Shown: piece after piece, positions 43,808-53,355 of the stretch
How positions within the stretch are numbered: the stretch's first letter is position 1
Layout of the letters: every line of letters starts with the position of its first letter
Assembly: GCF_012972675.1 (NCBI RefSeq)
Contig: NZ_JABCRE010000003.1
Coordinates: 310,001-374,000, forward strand
From: Pontixanthobacter rizhaonensis
Lineage (GTDB): Bacteria > Pseudomonadota > Alphaproteobacteria > Sphingomonadales > Sphingomonadaceae
Length of the DNA stretch: 64,000 nt
Direction: 5' to 3'
Made by a program: the position numbers and the translations under genes
Notes under the pieces: model-generated
The model's database searches: none
What the model was told of the DNA's origin: nothing
What the model saw: only the letters and a program-made list of their open reading frames with translations

Positions 43808-46117
43808 TTAGGCCGCTTTTTTCAGCTTTAATTTCTTACGTCCCAGAACCGCTGCTGCCGCAAGGCCGAACAGGATCATCATTGGCGGTGCCGGTACCGG
43901 TGTTCCGCCAGTGCTGGTGGTAGTATTACCGCCAGTGGTGCTGGATGATGTCGACGAAGAGCTGCTGCTCGAAGTTGACGAGCTGCTGGTCGAGGTTGTG
44001 ATAATGCCCGACGTACCGCCTGAGGTGGACGAGCTCGAAGACCCTGAAGTCGAAGAGCTGCCCGAGGTTGAGCCGGTAGAAGTCGCTCCGCTCGAAGTTG
44101 CACCGCTAGAAGTGGCACCGCTTGATGTCGCACCGCCCGAAGTAGAGCTAGAGCCCGATGACGAGGAAGAGCTGCTACCGGAAGACGACGACGAACCACT
44201 TGATCCGTTGCTTCCGCCCGAAGTAGACGAGCTACCGCTTGACGAGCCAGAACTTGATGAACTGCTCGAACCGGAAGAACCACCCGTAGTCGTAGTAGTG
44301 CCGCCGTTGGTGCCGCCAGTGCTACCGCCCGAAGAAGACGAGCTGGAGCTAGAGCTGGATGAGCTGCTCGATGAAGATGAGCCACTTGAGCCGTTGCTTC
44401 CACCAGAGGTGTTGCCGCCGCTGCCGCCCGAAGACGAGCTAGAGCTTGACGAGCCGCTGGAAGATGAAGAACCGCTTGATCCGTTGCTGCCACCAGAGGT
44501 GTTACCACCGCTGCCGCCTGACGACGAGCTAGAGCTGGAAGAGCTGCTCGAAGAAGACGAGCTGCTGCTGGAACCGCTGCCACCGCTGGAGGTATTACCA
44601 CCGCTGGTGGTGTTACCGCCGGAGCTGCTGCCACCCGAAGAAGACGAGCTAGAGCTTGAGCTGGAAGAGCTAGAGCTTGATGAACTGCCCGAACCGCCGC
44701 TGGTATTTCCGCCAGATGTGTTACCACCCGACGTTGTGTTACCGCCAGAGCTGCTGCCGCCCGAAGAAGACGAGCTGGAGCTGGAGCTGGAGCTGGAGCT
44801 GGAGCTTGAAGAAGACGAGCTGCTTGACGAGGATGACGAGCCGCCGCTGGTAGTGGTGGTGTTGCCGCCAGTGCTGGTGGTGGTCGTTGTGTTACCGCCA
44901 GTGCTGGTTGTCGTGCTGGTATTGCCGCTCGTAGTAGATGTCGACGTGTTACCGCTTGTCGTGGTGTTGCCACTAGTGGTCGACGTGCTGGTGTTGCCGC
45001 CGGTCGTAGTCGACGTGTTACCACTGGTGGTTGATGTCGTATTGCCACTCGTGGTCGACGTAGAGGTGTTGCCGCCGGTCGTAGTCGACGTGTTGTTACC
45101 ACTTGTCGTCGATGTCGAGGTATTACCGCTTGTTGTCGATGTGTTGTTACCACTGGTGGTCGACGTTGATGTGTTGCCGCTGGTGGAAGTGTTGCCACTC
45201 GTGCTGGTCGTCGTCGACGTATTACCACTGGTTGTCGACGTGCTGTTACCGCTTGTCGTTGTGGTGGTTGTCGTTGTTGTCGTGCTTCCGCTGGTGTTAC
45301 CCGACGTACCGCCGTCTGACGTTGTGCCGCCAGAGGTTGATGTCGAGCTGGAGCTACCGCCGGTGGAACTGCCACCAGTCGAGCTGCCTCCGGTCGAACT
45401 ACCCCCAGTAGTAGACGTCACGCCGCCAGTGGATGAAGAACTGCCACCTGTCGAAGTAGAACCGCCAGAGGTCGAAGTCGATCCGCCTGATGTAGAGCCA
45501 CCTGAAGTAGATGAGCTGCCGCCTGATGTGGTTGTGGTCGAGCTGACAACAACGCTGCCGCCCGAGCCGCCACCACCGCCGCCGCCGCCGAAGAAGCCGC
45601 CGAAGAAGCCGCCACCGAAACCGCCGCCGAAGCCGCCACTGCCGCCAATGACAGTTACGCCGCTGCCGCCGCTACCCGTGATGGGTGGCTGTGGAGGAGG
45701 TGTGAAAGGAGCTGGGATTGCGGCAAGTGCCATTTGGTAAGCTGGTGCGCAGCCATCCACTTGGGCAACTTGGCCAGAAACATATTGGCCGTTCGCATAG
45801 GCTGCACTACCCGCGTGTGCGCCAACTTGACTGTGCGTTTGGCTGTGCGCGATTACGCCGCCAGGGCCGACAGGCTGGCATTCCGTAACCTGACGAACAA
45901 TGCGGCGTTGGCGCGGTACCACTTGTGTGGTGACGCGGCGCTTCGCTTTGGGGCGCTCTTTAATATACCGGATGGGCTGCGCTTTGACGCTTTTCGACGA
46001 CTTATAGGACGGTGCATCCGTTATGGGTGTCTCAGCAACGTGCACTGCACCACCAGCTAGAAGCGCTCCGCCTGCTGCAGTCGCAGACAATTTCGCAAGG
46101 GCCATTTTTACCGACAT
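43808..46117 (-). CDS. Large Ser/Gly/Thr repeat protein with PEP-CTERM-like C-terminus
   Basis: 769 residues from ATG 46117 (GAGAG nine bases upstream). Signal-like helix at about 5-25 (ALAKLSATAAGGALLAGGA), then a basic region to about residue 90 with two cysteines far apart, a Pro-rich turn, and a Gly-Phe-Gly stretch. From there about 540 residues are made almost only of Ser, Gly, Thr and Asn in GGSSST, TTSGNTST and poly-Ser units. The last 30 residues carry VPAPPMMILFGLAAAAVLGRKK, a sorting tail (Pro-motif, helix, basic end) of PEP-CTERM type. It is probably an exported, surface or matrix polymer, perhaps glycosylated on its many hydroxyls. The function is inference. Confidence 0.8.
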   Translation of the reverse strand: MSVKMALAKLSATAAGGALLAGGAVHVAETPITDAPSYKSSKSVKAQPIRYIKERPKAKRRVTTQVVPRQRRIVRQVTECQPVGPGGVIAHSQTHSQVGAHAGSAAYANGQYVSGQVAQVDGCAPAYQMALAAIPAPFTPPPQPPITGSGGSGVTVIGGSGGFGGGFGGGFFGGFFGGGGGGGGSGGSVVVSSTTTTSGGSSSTSGGSTSGGSTSTSGGSTSTGGSSSSTGGVTSTTGGSSTGGSSTGGSSTGGSSSSTSTSGGTTSDGGTSGNTSGSTTTTTTTTTTSGNSTSTTSGNTSTTTSTSGNTSTSGNTSTSTTSGNNTSTTSGNTSTSTTSGNNTSTTTGGNTSTSTTSGNTTSTTSGNTSTTTGGNTSTSTTSGNTTTSGNTSTSTTSGNTSTTTSTGGNTTTTTSTGGNTTTTSGGSSSSSSSSSSSSSSSSSSSSSSSSSSGGSSSGGNTTSGGNTSGGNTSGGSGSSSSSSSSSSSSSSSSSGGSSSGGNTTSGGNTSSGGSGSSSSSSSSSSSSSSSSSSGGSGGNTSGGSNGSSGSSSSSGSSSSSSSSGGSGGNTSGGSNGSSGSSSSSSSSSSSSSSSSSGGSTGGTNGGTTTTTGGSSGSSSSSSSGSSSGSSSTSGGSNGSSGSSSSSGSSSSSSSGSSSTSGGATSSGATSSGATSSGATSTGSTSGSSSTSGSSSSSTSGGTSGIITTSTSSSSTSSSSSSSTSSSTTGGNTTTSTGGTPVPAPPMMILFGLAAAAVLGRKKLKLKKAA
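43960..45560 (-). repeat. Low-complexity Ser/Gly/Thr/Asn coding repeats
   Basis: Within the preceding gene the coding strand is built of degenerate short repeats encoding SGGS, TTSGN, GGSS and poly-Ser. The DNA repeats are purine/pyrimidine-biased so strongly that the antisense strand has a 609-codon open frame of Leu/Val/Asp/Glu/Pro. The units vary in length and codon choice, suggesting expansion by slippage and gene conversion. Confidence 0.85.
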
Positions 46118-46335
46118 GGGCGAACTCTCTTGTTTATTCTGTGGGGATGTTTGGAAGGCAGCGGGTCCGCCTCCATTCAAATCCCTGTCCACCCACAAGA
46201 CGCCCACACCGGTTAACCAGCAATCAAATTAACCATCAATTTTTGAGTTGAGGCGATTTTTTTGTCCGCAAATCCTCACGATTCGGCGAGTTGTCCCACA
46301 ATGGAACCGAACGTGAGCCAAACCCTTCTGCGATC

Positions 46336-47388
46336 TTAACCTTTTGGATCAAACAAACCGGTTTGACGGTCCGAATCACCCGAATCACTTCGCAATTGTG
46401 GAATATCGAGCCCTAAATGCTCCCAACCGGCATCATTTAGGCACCTTCCGCGCGCTGTGCGGGCGACCAAACCCAATTGTATTAAGAAAGGCTCGACCAC
46501 CTCCTCAATCGTATCGCGCGGTTCGGAAAGGCCGGCTGCCAGCGTCTCTACGCCTACGGGTCCGCCCTTATAAATGCCTGCAATCATATTCAGATAGCGC
46601 CGGTCCATCGCGTCGAGCCCCAGCCGGTCCACTTCCAAACGGGTCAATGCCTCATCCGCAATCTTGGCGGTTACCACACCGTCACCAGCAACCGAAGCAA
46701 AGTCACGTACCCGTCGCATCAAGCGACCGGCCACGCGCGGCGTGCCCCTCGCGCGGCGCGCGATCTCGCGGGCGCCCGCGCGGTCAATATCCATATCGAG
46801 CAACCGCGCGCCGCGCGCGACGACTTGCTCCAATTCGTCCTCGGTATAGAAATTCAGCCGTACCGGGATGCCGAACCGGTCACGCAATGGCGTGGTCAGC
46901 AACCCCTGCCGCGTGGTTGCCCCGACCAAAGTAAAGGGCGGCAAATCAATCCGCACGCTGCGCGCCGATGGCCCTTCACCGATAATAATATCGAGCGCGC
47001 GGTCCTCCATCGCGGGATAGAGCACTTCCTCCACCACGGGATTGAGCCGGTGAATCTCGTCAATGAACAGGACATCGCCTTCTTCCAGATTGGTCAGCAA
47101 TGCCGCGAGATCGCCTGCCTTGGCGATAACGGGACCAGACGTAGCGCGGAAGCCAGCCCCCAGCTCTTTCGCGACAATCTGCGCCAACGTGGTCTTGCCC
47201 AGCCCCGGCGGGCCGAAGAACAACACATGGTCCATCGCCTCCCCCCGAGATTTCGCCGCCTCGACAAACACCCGCAAATTATCGCGCGCCGCCTCCTGCC
47301 CGATAAATTCGGTCAGCGACTTGGGCCGCAAAGCCGCGTCATGATCTTCCGGCTGGCGCTCGGGGGAAAGGTCTGGGTTATCGGTCAC
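46336..47388 (-). CDS. ruvB: Holliday junction DNA helicase RuvB
   Basis: 350 residues. AAA+ hexameric motor that drives RuvA-bound Holliday junctions. Walker [20 protein letters not shown] (about 57-75), Walker [16 protein letters not shown], sensor [13 protein letters not shown], and the C-terminal winged helix with [21 protein letters not shown]. The ruvA gene is 1.1 kb upstream on the same strand, not adjacent as usual: a GIY-YIG gene on the other strand and a DsrE gene lie between. Confidence 0.97.
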   Translation of the reverse strand: MTDNPDLSPERQPEDHDAALRPKSLTEFIGQEAARDNLRVFVEAAKSRGEAMDHVLFFGPPGLGKTTLAQIVAKELGAGFRATSGPVIAKAGDLAALLTNLEEGDVLFIDEIHRLNPVVEEVLYPAMEDRALDIIIGEGPSARSVRIDLPPFTLVGATTRQGLLTTPLRDRFGIPVRLNFYTEDELEQVVARGARLLDMDIDRAGAREIARRARGTPRVAGRLMRRVRDFASVAGDGVVTAKIADEALTRLEVDRLGLDAMDRRYLNMIAGIYKGGPVGVETLAAGLSEPRDTIEEVVEPFLIQLGLVARTARGRCLNDAGWEHLGLDIPQLRSDSGDSDRQTGLFDPKG

Positions 47389-47402
47389 TACAGTTCTCTA
47401 CC

Positions 47403-47448
47403 GTCATGCTGAACTTGTTTCAGCATCAATTTACCGGCACGCTCAGTT
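47403..47448 (+). repeat. REP-like 46-bp repeat, copy 1
   Basis: GTCATGCTGAACTTGTTTCA... Contains the imperfect palindrome at 47406-47426 (ATGCTGAA and TTCAGCAT around CTTGT). It aligns along 46 bases with the copy at 47796 (about 36 identical), and lies two bases before the GIY-YIG start codon. Confidence 0.85.
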
Positions 47449-47450
47449 TT

Positions 47451-47780
47451 ATGCGGTTCGAGAGACAGCCTTGCGCCTACATCCTTGCCAGCAAGCCGCG
47501 CGGTACGCTGTATATTGGTGTGACCTCCGATCTGGTCGGCAGGCTCCACAAACACCGTACTGGCAGCGCTCCTGGCTTCACCAGCCGGTATGGCGTTGCC
47601 CACTTGGTCAGATACGAGTTGTTCGGAGACATGTTGCGGGCCATTGCACGAGAAAAGCAATTGAAACGATGGCACCGGCAATGGAAGATCAATCTGATCG
47701 AGAGCGAAAACCCCGATTGGCATGATTTGGCTCCGGGACTGGGGCTTTCGCCCGTAGGCACGAAGCCTTCGAAGCCCTGA
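47451..47780 (+). CDS. GIY-YIG nuclease domain protein
   Basis: 109 residues from ATG 47451 (an ATG at 47406 inside the repeat is possible). GIY-YIG core: AYILASKPRGTLYIGVTSDLVGRLHKHR, with YIL and YIG strands and catalytic Arg, followed by TSRYGVAHLVRYELF and the metal-binding Glu in AIAREKQLKRWHRQWK. Small stand-alone members (URI type) are common and of unproved function. It is flanked by matching 46-bp repeats and lies on the strand opposite ruvB and ruvA, suggesting insertion as a unit into the ruv cluster. Confidence 0.85.
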   Translation: MRFERQPCAYILASKPRGTLYIGVTSDLVGRLHKHRTGSAPGFTSRYGVAHLVRYELFGDMLRAIAREKQLKRWHRQWKINLIESENPDWHDLAPGLGLSPVGTKPSKP

Positions 47781-47795
47781 CTTGCTTCCGACTGT

Positions 47796-47841
47796 GTCAC
47801 CTTGAACTTGTTTCAGGGTCCATTTCACCGGACGCTCAGTT
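47796..47841 (+). repeat. REP-like 46-bp repeat, copy 2
   Basis: Direct copy of 47403-47448, starting 15 bases after the GIY-YIG stop. The core GAACTTGTTTCA and the end CGCTCAGTT are identical in both. Confidence 0.85.
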
Positions 47842-47910
47842 GCCGATCGTGAAGAACAAGGTTGCAAAGTACCCGCACCTTCTGAAAGCACCGGCCCCAG
47901 ACGCGAGCTG

Positions 47911-47935
47911 GACCCTGAAACAAGTTCAGGGTGAC
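47911..47935 (-). repeat. REP-like repeat core, inverted copy 3
   Basis: On the minus strand GTCACCCTGAACTTGTTTCAGGGTC, nearly the same as the first 25 bases of copy 2. Copies 2 and 3 form a large inverted pair. Confidence 0.82.
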
Positions 47936-47964
47936 GAAGAGAGAGGTTGGGACTCACCGTCGGC

Positions 47965-48522
47965 TCAAAACGGGTTCACCGTGTAGCCGCGTTGTTGCAG
48001 AATTGCGTGGGCGGTCATGGCCGACAGAGCGGTTTCAACGCCCGGAATAAGGTCCGCTTGCGCGATGCCATTGGCGGTCCCGCTTTGGCCGCACAGCACG
48101 AAACGCACGCCAGCATCCATCATGGCGCGGACCATCGCCGCAGAGGGATTGTCAGGCGCTTCTTCCTCTTCACCCGCAGGTTGCCGTGCGGCCCACGCCG
48201 CATCGCTGATCAAATCGAGCGACGCCTTGCCGTGGACCACCACCACCAGCCGGATATTGTCCTGATCAACGCCCGCCGCGACATGCATGTTGATGAACCG
48301 CGCCGCGCTTTCAAAGCCGCGATTGCGGGCCCCATCACTGGCACCCTTTGCCACATCAAAGGCAATCGAAAACTCGGTATCGGCAGGAACTTCCCCCATC
48401 CCGTCCACCGGAGCATGCGGCCCGAAACCTTCAAACACAGGCCCCGTTTTGAAGGCTGACATATCCTGCCCAGCTGCCGGAACCGCAAACACCAACGCGG
48501 CCAAGACCATCAGAAATTTCAT
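47965..48522 (-). CDS. Periplasmic DsrE-family protein
   Basis: 185 residues from ATG 48522 (SD GGAG six bases upstream). Signal peptide about 1-19 (LAALVFAVPAAGQ). DsrE fold with RLVVVVHGKASLDLISD and the single conserved Cys in VRFVLCGQSG (about 142), the position used for sulfur relay in DsrE/TusD. Secreted members are of unknown role. It lies between ruvA and ruvB on the same strand as both. Confidence 0.85.
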   Translation of the reverse strand: MKFLMVLAALVFAVPAAGQDMSAFKTGPVFEGFGPHAPVDGMGEVPADTEFSIAFDVAKGASDGARNRGFESAARFINMHVAAGVDQDNIRLVVVVHGKASLDLISDAAWAARQPAGEEEEAPDNPSAAMVRAMMDAGVRFVLCGQSGTANGIAQADLIPGVETALSAMTAHAILQQRGYTVNPF

Positions 48523-48544
48523 CACATTCTCCATCACCAGCACC

Positions 48545-49147
48545 TTATCCGGCTGCCCGTTTTAGCGCGACTCTGATCAAATCGCTATCGCTGGCACCAT
48601 CACCCAACTCGCTTTGCGCCGCCGCCACTGCGCGCGCCGCCACAAGCGGTTTGAAGCCCAAGTTTTCCAGCGCTGAAACCGCATCCGCACTGGCACCGCC
48701 AGCCGGAGTGATGGCAACCGCCGCGCCGCCAGCCGAAGCCGGTAGCGCGCCCGCTTTATCCTTGAGCTCATTCACGATCCGGCCTGCCAGCTTGGGGCCG
48801 ACACCATTGGCCCGCGACACCATCCCGGCATCACCATTGGCGCAGGCCGTCTGGACTTCGGCAGTCGACAGAGCCGACAGGATCGCCAGTGCCACCTTGC
48901 TGCCCACCCCTTGCACTTGGTTGAGCAAGCGGAACCAGTCACGCTCCGCCGCATCGGCAAAGCCGAGCAGGCGCATATCATTCTCACTGACTTGTAGGTC
49001 GGTATAGATCGTACAGGCCTCTCCCACTTCCCCCATGGCAGCCAGTGTTTTGGTGGAACAATGGACGAGATAGCCCACGCCCTGCACATCAATCACCGCC
49101 CAATCCGTGCCGGTTTCGTCGAGCAGACCCTTTAACTTTGCGATCAT
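48545..49147 (-). CDS. ruvA: Holliday junction branch migration protein RuvA
   Basis: 200 residues, the family length. The OB-fold start MIAKLKGLLDETGTDWAVIDVQGVGYLV, acidic pin region, helix-hairpin-helix pairs (RLLNQVQGVGSKVALAIL, RANGVGPKLAGRIVNELKDK) and a C-terminal domain that binds RuvB (SALENLGFKPLVAARAV). Partner ruvB is separated by two genes. No ruvC is seen in the window. Confidence 0.96.
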   Translation of the reverse strand: MIAKLKGLLDETGTDWAVIDVQGVGYLVHCSTKTLAAMGEVGEACTIYTDLQVSENDMRLLGFADAAERDWFRLLNQVQGVGSKVALAILSALSTAEVQTACANGDAGMVSRANGVGPKLAGRIVNELKDKAGALPASAGGAAVAITPAGGASADAVSALENLGFKPLVAARAVAAAQSELGDGASDSDLIRVALKRAAG

Positions 49148-49257
49148 TTAATCATTTCCCTTGGGCATGGTTTGTTCTTGCGCCGAAAGCTCCTCTTGGT
49201 CCAGCCCAAAGCAAGCCATTCTGGACAGCGGCCCACAGTTGAGACATGGCTGCCAGC

Positions 49258-50325
49258 ATGAGCTGGAACACATTTGGCCGCATCTTGCGATTCACCACCT
49301 GGGGCGAAAGCCACGGCCCTGCACTGGGCGCCGTGCTGGACGGGTGCCCGCCGGGGCTGGGATTGAGCGAAGAGGATATTCAACCGTTTCTGGATGCACG
49401 CCGTCCGGGTCAGTCAAAATTTACGACCCAGCGCAAAGAGCCCGACCAAGTGCGGATTCTGTCAGGCGTGTTCGAAGGCAAGACGACCGGCACGCCGATC
49501 TCCTTGATGATCGAGAACGTGGACCAGCGCAGCAAGGATTATTCAGACGTCGCCAAAGCATACCGTCCCGGCCATGCCGATTACGCGTATGACGCGAAAT
49601 ACGGTTTCCGTGATTATCGCGGCGGTGGGCGCAGCTCTGCCCGGGAAACAGCGGCACGGGTTGCCGCGGGTGCCGTGGCGCGTCTGGCAATGCCCGAAGT
49701 GACTGTGACGGCCTATGTCAGTCAAATCGGCCATGATGAAATTGATCGCAGCCAGATCGACTTCGCAGAAATTGCCAACAACCCCTTCTTCTGTCCTGAT
49801 CCGGCGGCGGCAAAGCGGTGGGAAACACTGGTCGATACGGCCCGCAAGGCGGGGTCATCGCTCGGTGCTGTGGTCGAATGCGTGGCCACGGGCGTTCCCG
49901 CCGGTTGGGGCGCCCCTGTCTATGCCAAGCTGGATGCCGACCTTGCTGCGGGCATGATGAGCATCAATGCTGTGAAAGGTGTTGAAATCGGCGACGGCTT
50001 TGGCGCAGCGCGCCTATCGGGCGAGCAAAATGCCGACGCCATGCGTTCGGGCGAAAACGGCCCTGAATTTGAAGCCAATCACGCGGGCGGCATTGCAGGC
50101 GGTATTTCGACAGGCCAACCGGTTGTGTGCCGTGTCGCCTTCAAGCCAACCAGTTCAATCCTCACTCCGGTGGATACTATTGGCCGGGATGGCGAAAACA
50201 CCCAGATCATGACCAAGGGCCGCCATGACCCCTGCGTTGGTATCCGGGGCGCTCCAGTGGTGGAAGCGATGATGGCGCTGGTGCTCGCCGATCACAAAAT
50301 GCTGCACCGCGCACAATGCGGCTGA
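49258..50325 (+). CDS. aroC: Chorismate synthase
   Basis: 355 residues from ATG 49258, chosen because [20 protein letters not shown] is the normal family N-terminus (ATG 49246 would add four residues). It makes chorismate from EPSP with reduced FMN. Motifs: [16 protein letters not shown], the conserved [39 protein letters not shown] and [18 protein letters not shown]. Confidence 0.96.
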   Translation: MSWNTFGRILRFTTWGESHGPALGAVLDGCPPGLGLSEEDIQPFLDARRPGQSKFTTQRKEPDQVRILSGVFEGKTTGTPISLMIENVDQRSKDYSDVAKAYRPGHADYAYDAKYGFRDYRGGGRSSARETAARVAAGAVARLAMPEVTVTAYVSQIGHDEIDRSQIDFAEIANNPFFCPDPAAAKRWETLVDTARKAGSSLGAVVECVATGVPAGWGAPVYAKLDADLAAGMMSINAVKGVEIGDGFGAARLSGEQNADAMRSGENGPEFEANHAGGIAGGISTGQPVVCRVAFKPTSSILTPVDTIGRDGENTQIMTKGRHDPCVGIRGAPVVEAMMALVLADHKMLHRAQCG

Positions 50326-50492
50326 TGTGCCCAAGCAGTAAAATATACCCATAATTAGAATAATTTGGAACCGCGGGGCTACTGATCGGTTTTCCCGATG
50401 TTAGCAATCGCAACACTCAGTTTTACTGCGCTGCAGCAATCCCTATTTGCGCAGCGAACATTGAACAGATCAACCCAATTTACGGAGATATC

Positions 50493-51059
50493 ATGGGTAT
50501 TATCGGAAGCACATTGAAGCCATTCAAAGCCACCGCCTTTCAGGCTGGTAAAGACTTTTTCGACGTCACTGACGCCGATGTGAAAGGCAATTGGGCGGTA
50601 TTCTTTTTCTACCCAGCCGACTTCACATTCGTCTGCCCGACGGAATTGGAAGATCTGAACAACCAATATGCCGGTCTGAAAGATATGGGCGTGGAAGTAT
50701 ACGCCGTGTCAACCGACACGCATTTCAGCCATAAAGCATGGCACGACACTTCGGATAAAATCGGCAAGATCCAATATCCGTTCTTGGGCGACCAACTGCA
50801 CACACTGTCCAACAATTTCGGCGTTTTGCGTGAAGAAATGGGCTTGGCCGACCGCGCGACTTTCGTTGTCGATCCCGACGGTGTGATCCAAATTATGGAA
50901 ATCACCTGCGAAGGCGTCGGCCGCAATGCTGGTGAGCTGGTCCGTAAAATCAAAGCGGCACAATATGTCCGCAACAACCCCGGCCAGGTTTGCCCTGCTG
51001 CTTGGGAAGAAGGCGCTGACACTTTGGCCCCTTCGCTTGATCTTGTCGGTAAAATCTAA
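50493..51059 (+). CDS. ahpC: Alkyl hydroperoxide reductase subunit C (peroxiredoxin)
   Basis: 188 residues. Typical 2-Cys peroxiredoxin: peroxidatic Cys in [14 protein letters not shown] (about 47) and resolving Cys near the C-terminus in [15 protein letters not shown]. Reduces hydrogen and organic peroxides using AhpF. Followed by tandem hairpins and then ahpF. SD GGAG lies before the ATG. Confidence 0.97.
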   Translation: MGIIGSTLKPFKATAFQAGKDFFDVTDADVKGNWAVFFFYPADFTFVCPTELEDLNNQYAGLKDMGVEVYAVSTDTHFSHKAWHDTSDKIGKIQYPFLGDQLHTLSNNFGVLREEMGLADRATFVVDPDGVIQIMEITCEGVGRNAGELVRKIKAAQYVRNNPGQVCPAAWEEGADTLAPSLDLVGKI

Positions 51060-51079
51060 GGGTCACCCTTAGACGGCTT

Positions 51080-51100
51080 GGCCGCAAACTGATTGCGGCC
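51080..51100 (+). terminator. Hairpin after ahpC (first of two)
   Basis: An eight-base perfect stem, GGCCGCAA with TTGCGGCC, loop of five, followed by ATTTTG. With the next hairpin it may reduce read-through into ahpF. Confidence 0.7.
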
Positions 51101-51108
51101 ATTTTGAA

Positions 51109-51157
51109 GGCCCGGAACCACCCCTCCCCCTCCCAACGGTTCCGGGCCTCTTCTTTT
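51109..51157 (+). terminator. Hairpin between ahpC and ahpF (second of two)
   Basis: An eleven-base perfect stem (51109-51119 with 51138-51148, GGCCCGGAACC) with an 18-base pyrimidine loop, followed by TCTTCTTTT. It looks like an attenuator giving more AhpC than AhpF. Confidence 0.8.
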
Positions 51158-51177
51158 GTAATGTACGGAGACTATCC

Positions 51178-52776
51178 ATGCTCGGCGCGTCGATGCAGCA
51201 ACAGCTAGAGACTTACCTCGCGAATTTGCGTGAACCGATTGAACTGATCGGTACGTTGGGCGACGATGAAAATTCGCGCAAAACACGCGCGTTGCTGGAA
51301 GAAATCGCAGCGCTGCATGATATGATTTCCGCTTCCTTTGATGGAAACGCGTCACATAGCCCCAGTTTCAAAATACGTCGGGCGTCGGATCACAATGCCG
51401 CGGTAACTTTTGCCGGGCTACCAATGGGCCATGAATTCACATCATTGGTGCTGGCACTGCTATGGGCTGGCGGCCATCCGCCAAAAGTAGAGCAGGATAT
51501 TCTCGACCAAATTTCGGCGCTGGACGGCGACCATGCGTTTGAGATGTATTTCTCCCTCAGCTGTCAGAACTGCCCCGATGTGGTTCAGGCATTGACCTTG
51601 ATGGCGATCTTCAATCCGCGCATTTCGGCCACTCTGATTGAAGGCGGTGCGTTCCAGGACGAAGTGGAATCCCGCCAGGTGATGGCGGTCCCGGCAATCT
51701 TCAAGGACCGCGAACCCTTCGCCAATGGCCGGATGGATGTCGCGGATATTATCGGCAAACTGGATAGCGGCGCAAATGCGCGCAATGCCAAGAAGCTGTC
51801 AGATAAAAAACCGTTTGAAGTGTTGGTGGTAGGCGGCGGTCCTGCCGGCGCGGCAGCGGCAATCTACACGGTCCGCAAGGGGTTTAGCACCGGGATCGCA
51901 GCGGAACGGTTTGGCGGCCAGCTGACGGATACTATGGGGATCGAGAACTGGATCTCAACGCCCTATACCGAAGGGCCCAAACTGACAGCGCAAATGGAAC
52001 AACATGTCGGCGAATATCCCGTCGATGTGATGACCCGCGTTTCAGCGGAAAAGCTTATACCTGCAAGTAAGCCGGGCGGGCTGCATGAAATCAAGCTGGC
52101 AACTGGCGCGTCTTTGAAAGCCCGCTCGATCATCCTGTCGACGGGTGCACGGTGGCGGCAATTGGGCGTGCCGGGCGAAGAACGCTACCGCAATAAGGGT
52201 GTCGCTTACTGCCCGCATTGCGATGGTCCGTTGTACAAAGGCAAACGTGTGGCTGTCATCGGCGGCGGAAATTCAGGCGTGGAAGCGGCAATTGATTTGG
52301 CCAACATCGTTGGTCACGTCACGCTTATCGAATTCGACAATGCCTTGCGCGCCGACCAAGTATTGCAAGACAAAGTTGCCAGCTTCGCCAATGTGGAGAT
52401 TATCACCTCCGCCCAAACGACCGAGATTACTGGTGACGGGGACACAGTATCCGGCCTGACATATAAAGACCGTGAAACGGGCGATACACGCACAATCGAG
52501 CTGGACGGCGTGTTCGTGCAAATCGGCCTCGTGCCGAACACCGAATGGTTGGCGGGTTCGGGTATCGAGCTCAGCCCGCATGGCGAAATTGTGATTGATG
52601 ATCATGCCGCCACAAACGTGCCGGGTATTTTTGCAGCAGGCGACGTCACCACGGTACCCTATAAACAGATCATCATTGCCGCAGGTGAAGGCGCGAAAGC
52701 GGGTCTGAGTGCGTTTGATTATCTGATCCGGACGGAACCGGCAGAGGAGAATGCTGCCACTGAATCGGCAGACTGA
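51178..52776 (+). CDS. ahpF: Alkyl hydroperoxide reductase subunit F
   Basis: 532 residues. N-terminal thioredoxin-like domain with [11 protein letters not shown] (about 127-130), then FAD motif [21 protein letters not shown] (about 216), redox pair in [13 protein letters not shown] (about 344-347) and NAD motif [16 protein letters not shown]. Electrons move from NADH through FAD to AhpC. SD ACGGAG lies before the ATG. Confidence 0.97.
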   Translation: MLGASMQQQLETYLANLREPIELIGTLGDDENSRKTRALLEEIAALHDMISASFDGNASHSPSFKIRRASDHNAAVTFAGLPMGHEFTSLVLALLWAGGHPPKVEQDILDQISALDGDHAFEMYFSLSCQNCPDVVQALTLMAIFNPRISATLIEGGAFQDEVESRQVMAVPAIFKDREPFANGRMDVADIIGKLDSGANARNAKKLSDKKPFEVLVVGGGPAGAAAAIYTVRKGFSTGIAAERFGGQLTDTMGIENWISTPYTEGPKLTAQMEQHVGEYPVDVMTRVSAEKLIPASKPGGLHEIKLATGASLKARSIILSTGARWRQLGVPGEERYRNKGVAYCPHCDGPLYKGKRVAVIGGGNSGVEAAIDLANIVGHVTLIEFDNALRADQVLQDKVASFANVEIITSAQTTEITGDGDTVSGLTYKDRETGDTRTIELDGVFVQIGLVPNTEWLAGSGIELSPHGEIVIDDHAATNVPGIFAAGDVTTVPYKQIIIAAGEGAKAGLSAFDYLIRTEPAEENAATESAD

Positions 52777-52782
52777 CGTGGA

Positions 52783-53355
52783 TTAGCGGTTTCGCCGCAG
52801 CACCACATAGACCGCGCCTTCGCCGCCATGCTTGCGGTGCGCCTTGCGAATAGCGGCGATGGCATCTGCATGCGGGCCCGCAGCCAGCCAGTCGAGCAAT
52901 TTTGCCCGGATTACGCCGCGCTTTGACCCGCGATCCGCCGCCTCCACCGGGCGCGGCCGACCGGTAATTACCAGCACCAGCCGGGCATCCATTGCGCGCG
53001 CTTGGGACAGGCCGCTTTCCAGCCGGTCATGCGCTGCATCCAGATAATGATCATGCAGATCGAGTGTGTAATCAGGCGCGATCGACCCGCTTTTCAGTTT
53101 TCGATCCCAGTGAGAATCGAGGCTGGTATGCCCAATTCTTCGCGGTCCGGGCGGCGGTGTCGGGACAGGCACCATGCGCGGCGGCGGTCTGACAACTTTG
53201 GTAAATTTGGGCGCGGCCGGTTTCGGCGGTGCCGTCTGACCAGCTGGAGCGGCCACCACTTTGGGCCGGGTGCGGCCAGCCAAGGGGTCGACCGAAGACG
53301 CTAAATGCGCCCAAGCGGCTTGCTCTTCAGCGGTTAATCCACGTGGCAGCTTCAC
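52783..53355 (-). CDS. Smr/MutS-domain protein
   Basis: 190 residues. Pro-rich first half; the Smr domain occupies about 95-188 with LDLHDHYLDAAHDRLESGLSQA (LDLH motif), LVLVITGRPR in the TGxG position, and GAVYVVLRR at the end. Smr domains are endonuclease-like and some act in ribosome rescue. The start overlaps the mltA stop by four bases. Confidence 0.92.
   Translation of the reverse strand: MKLPRGLTAEEQAAWAHLASSVDPLAGRTRPKVVAAPAGQTAPPKPAAPKFTKVVRPPPRMVPVPTPPPGPRRIGHTSLDSHWDRKLKSGSIAPDYTLDLHDHYLDAAHDRLESGLSQARAMDARLVLVITGRPRPVEAADRGSKRGVIRAKLLDWLAAGPHADAIAAIRKAHRKHGGEGAVYVVLRRNR

Noticed and set aside
43911..45740. 609-codon plus-strand frame opposite the repeat protein
   Set aside because: Its Leu/Val/Asp/Glu/Pro composition is the complement of Ser/Gly/Thr codons; it lacks a ribosome site and a recognisable domain.
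50367..50391. GGAAC-N16-GGTT upstream of ahpC
   Set aside because: The -10 is GGTT instead of CGTT, so it is only a near match to the EcfG consensus and may be chance.
50382..50399. Small hairpin ATCGG/CCGAT upstream of ahpC as an aroC terminator
   Set aside because: Only five paired bases and no T-run; not enough to call.
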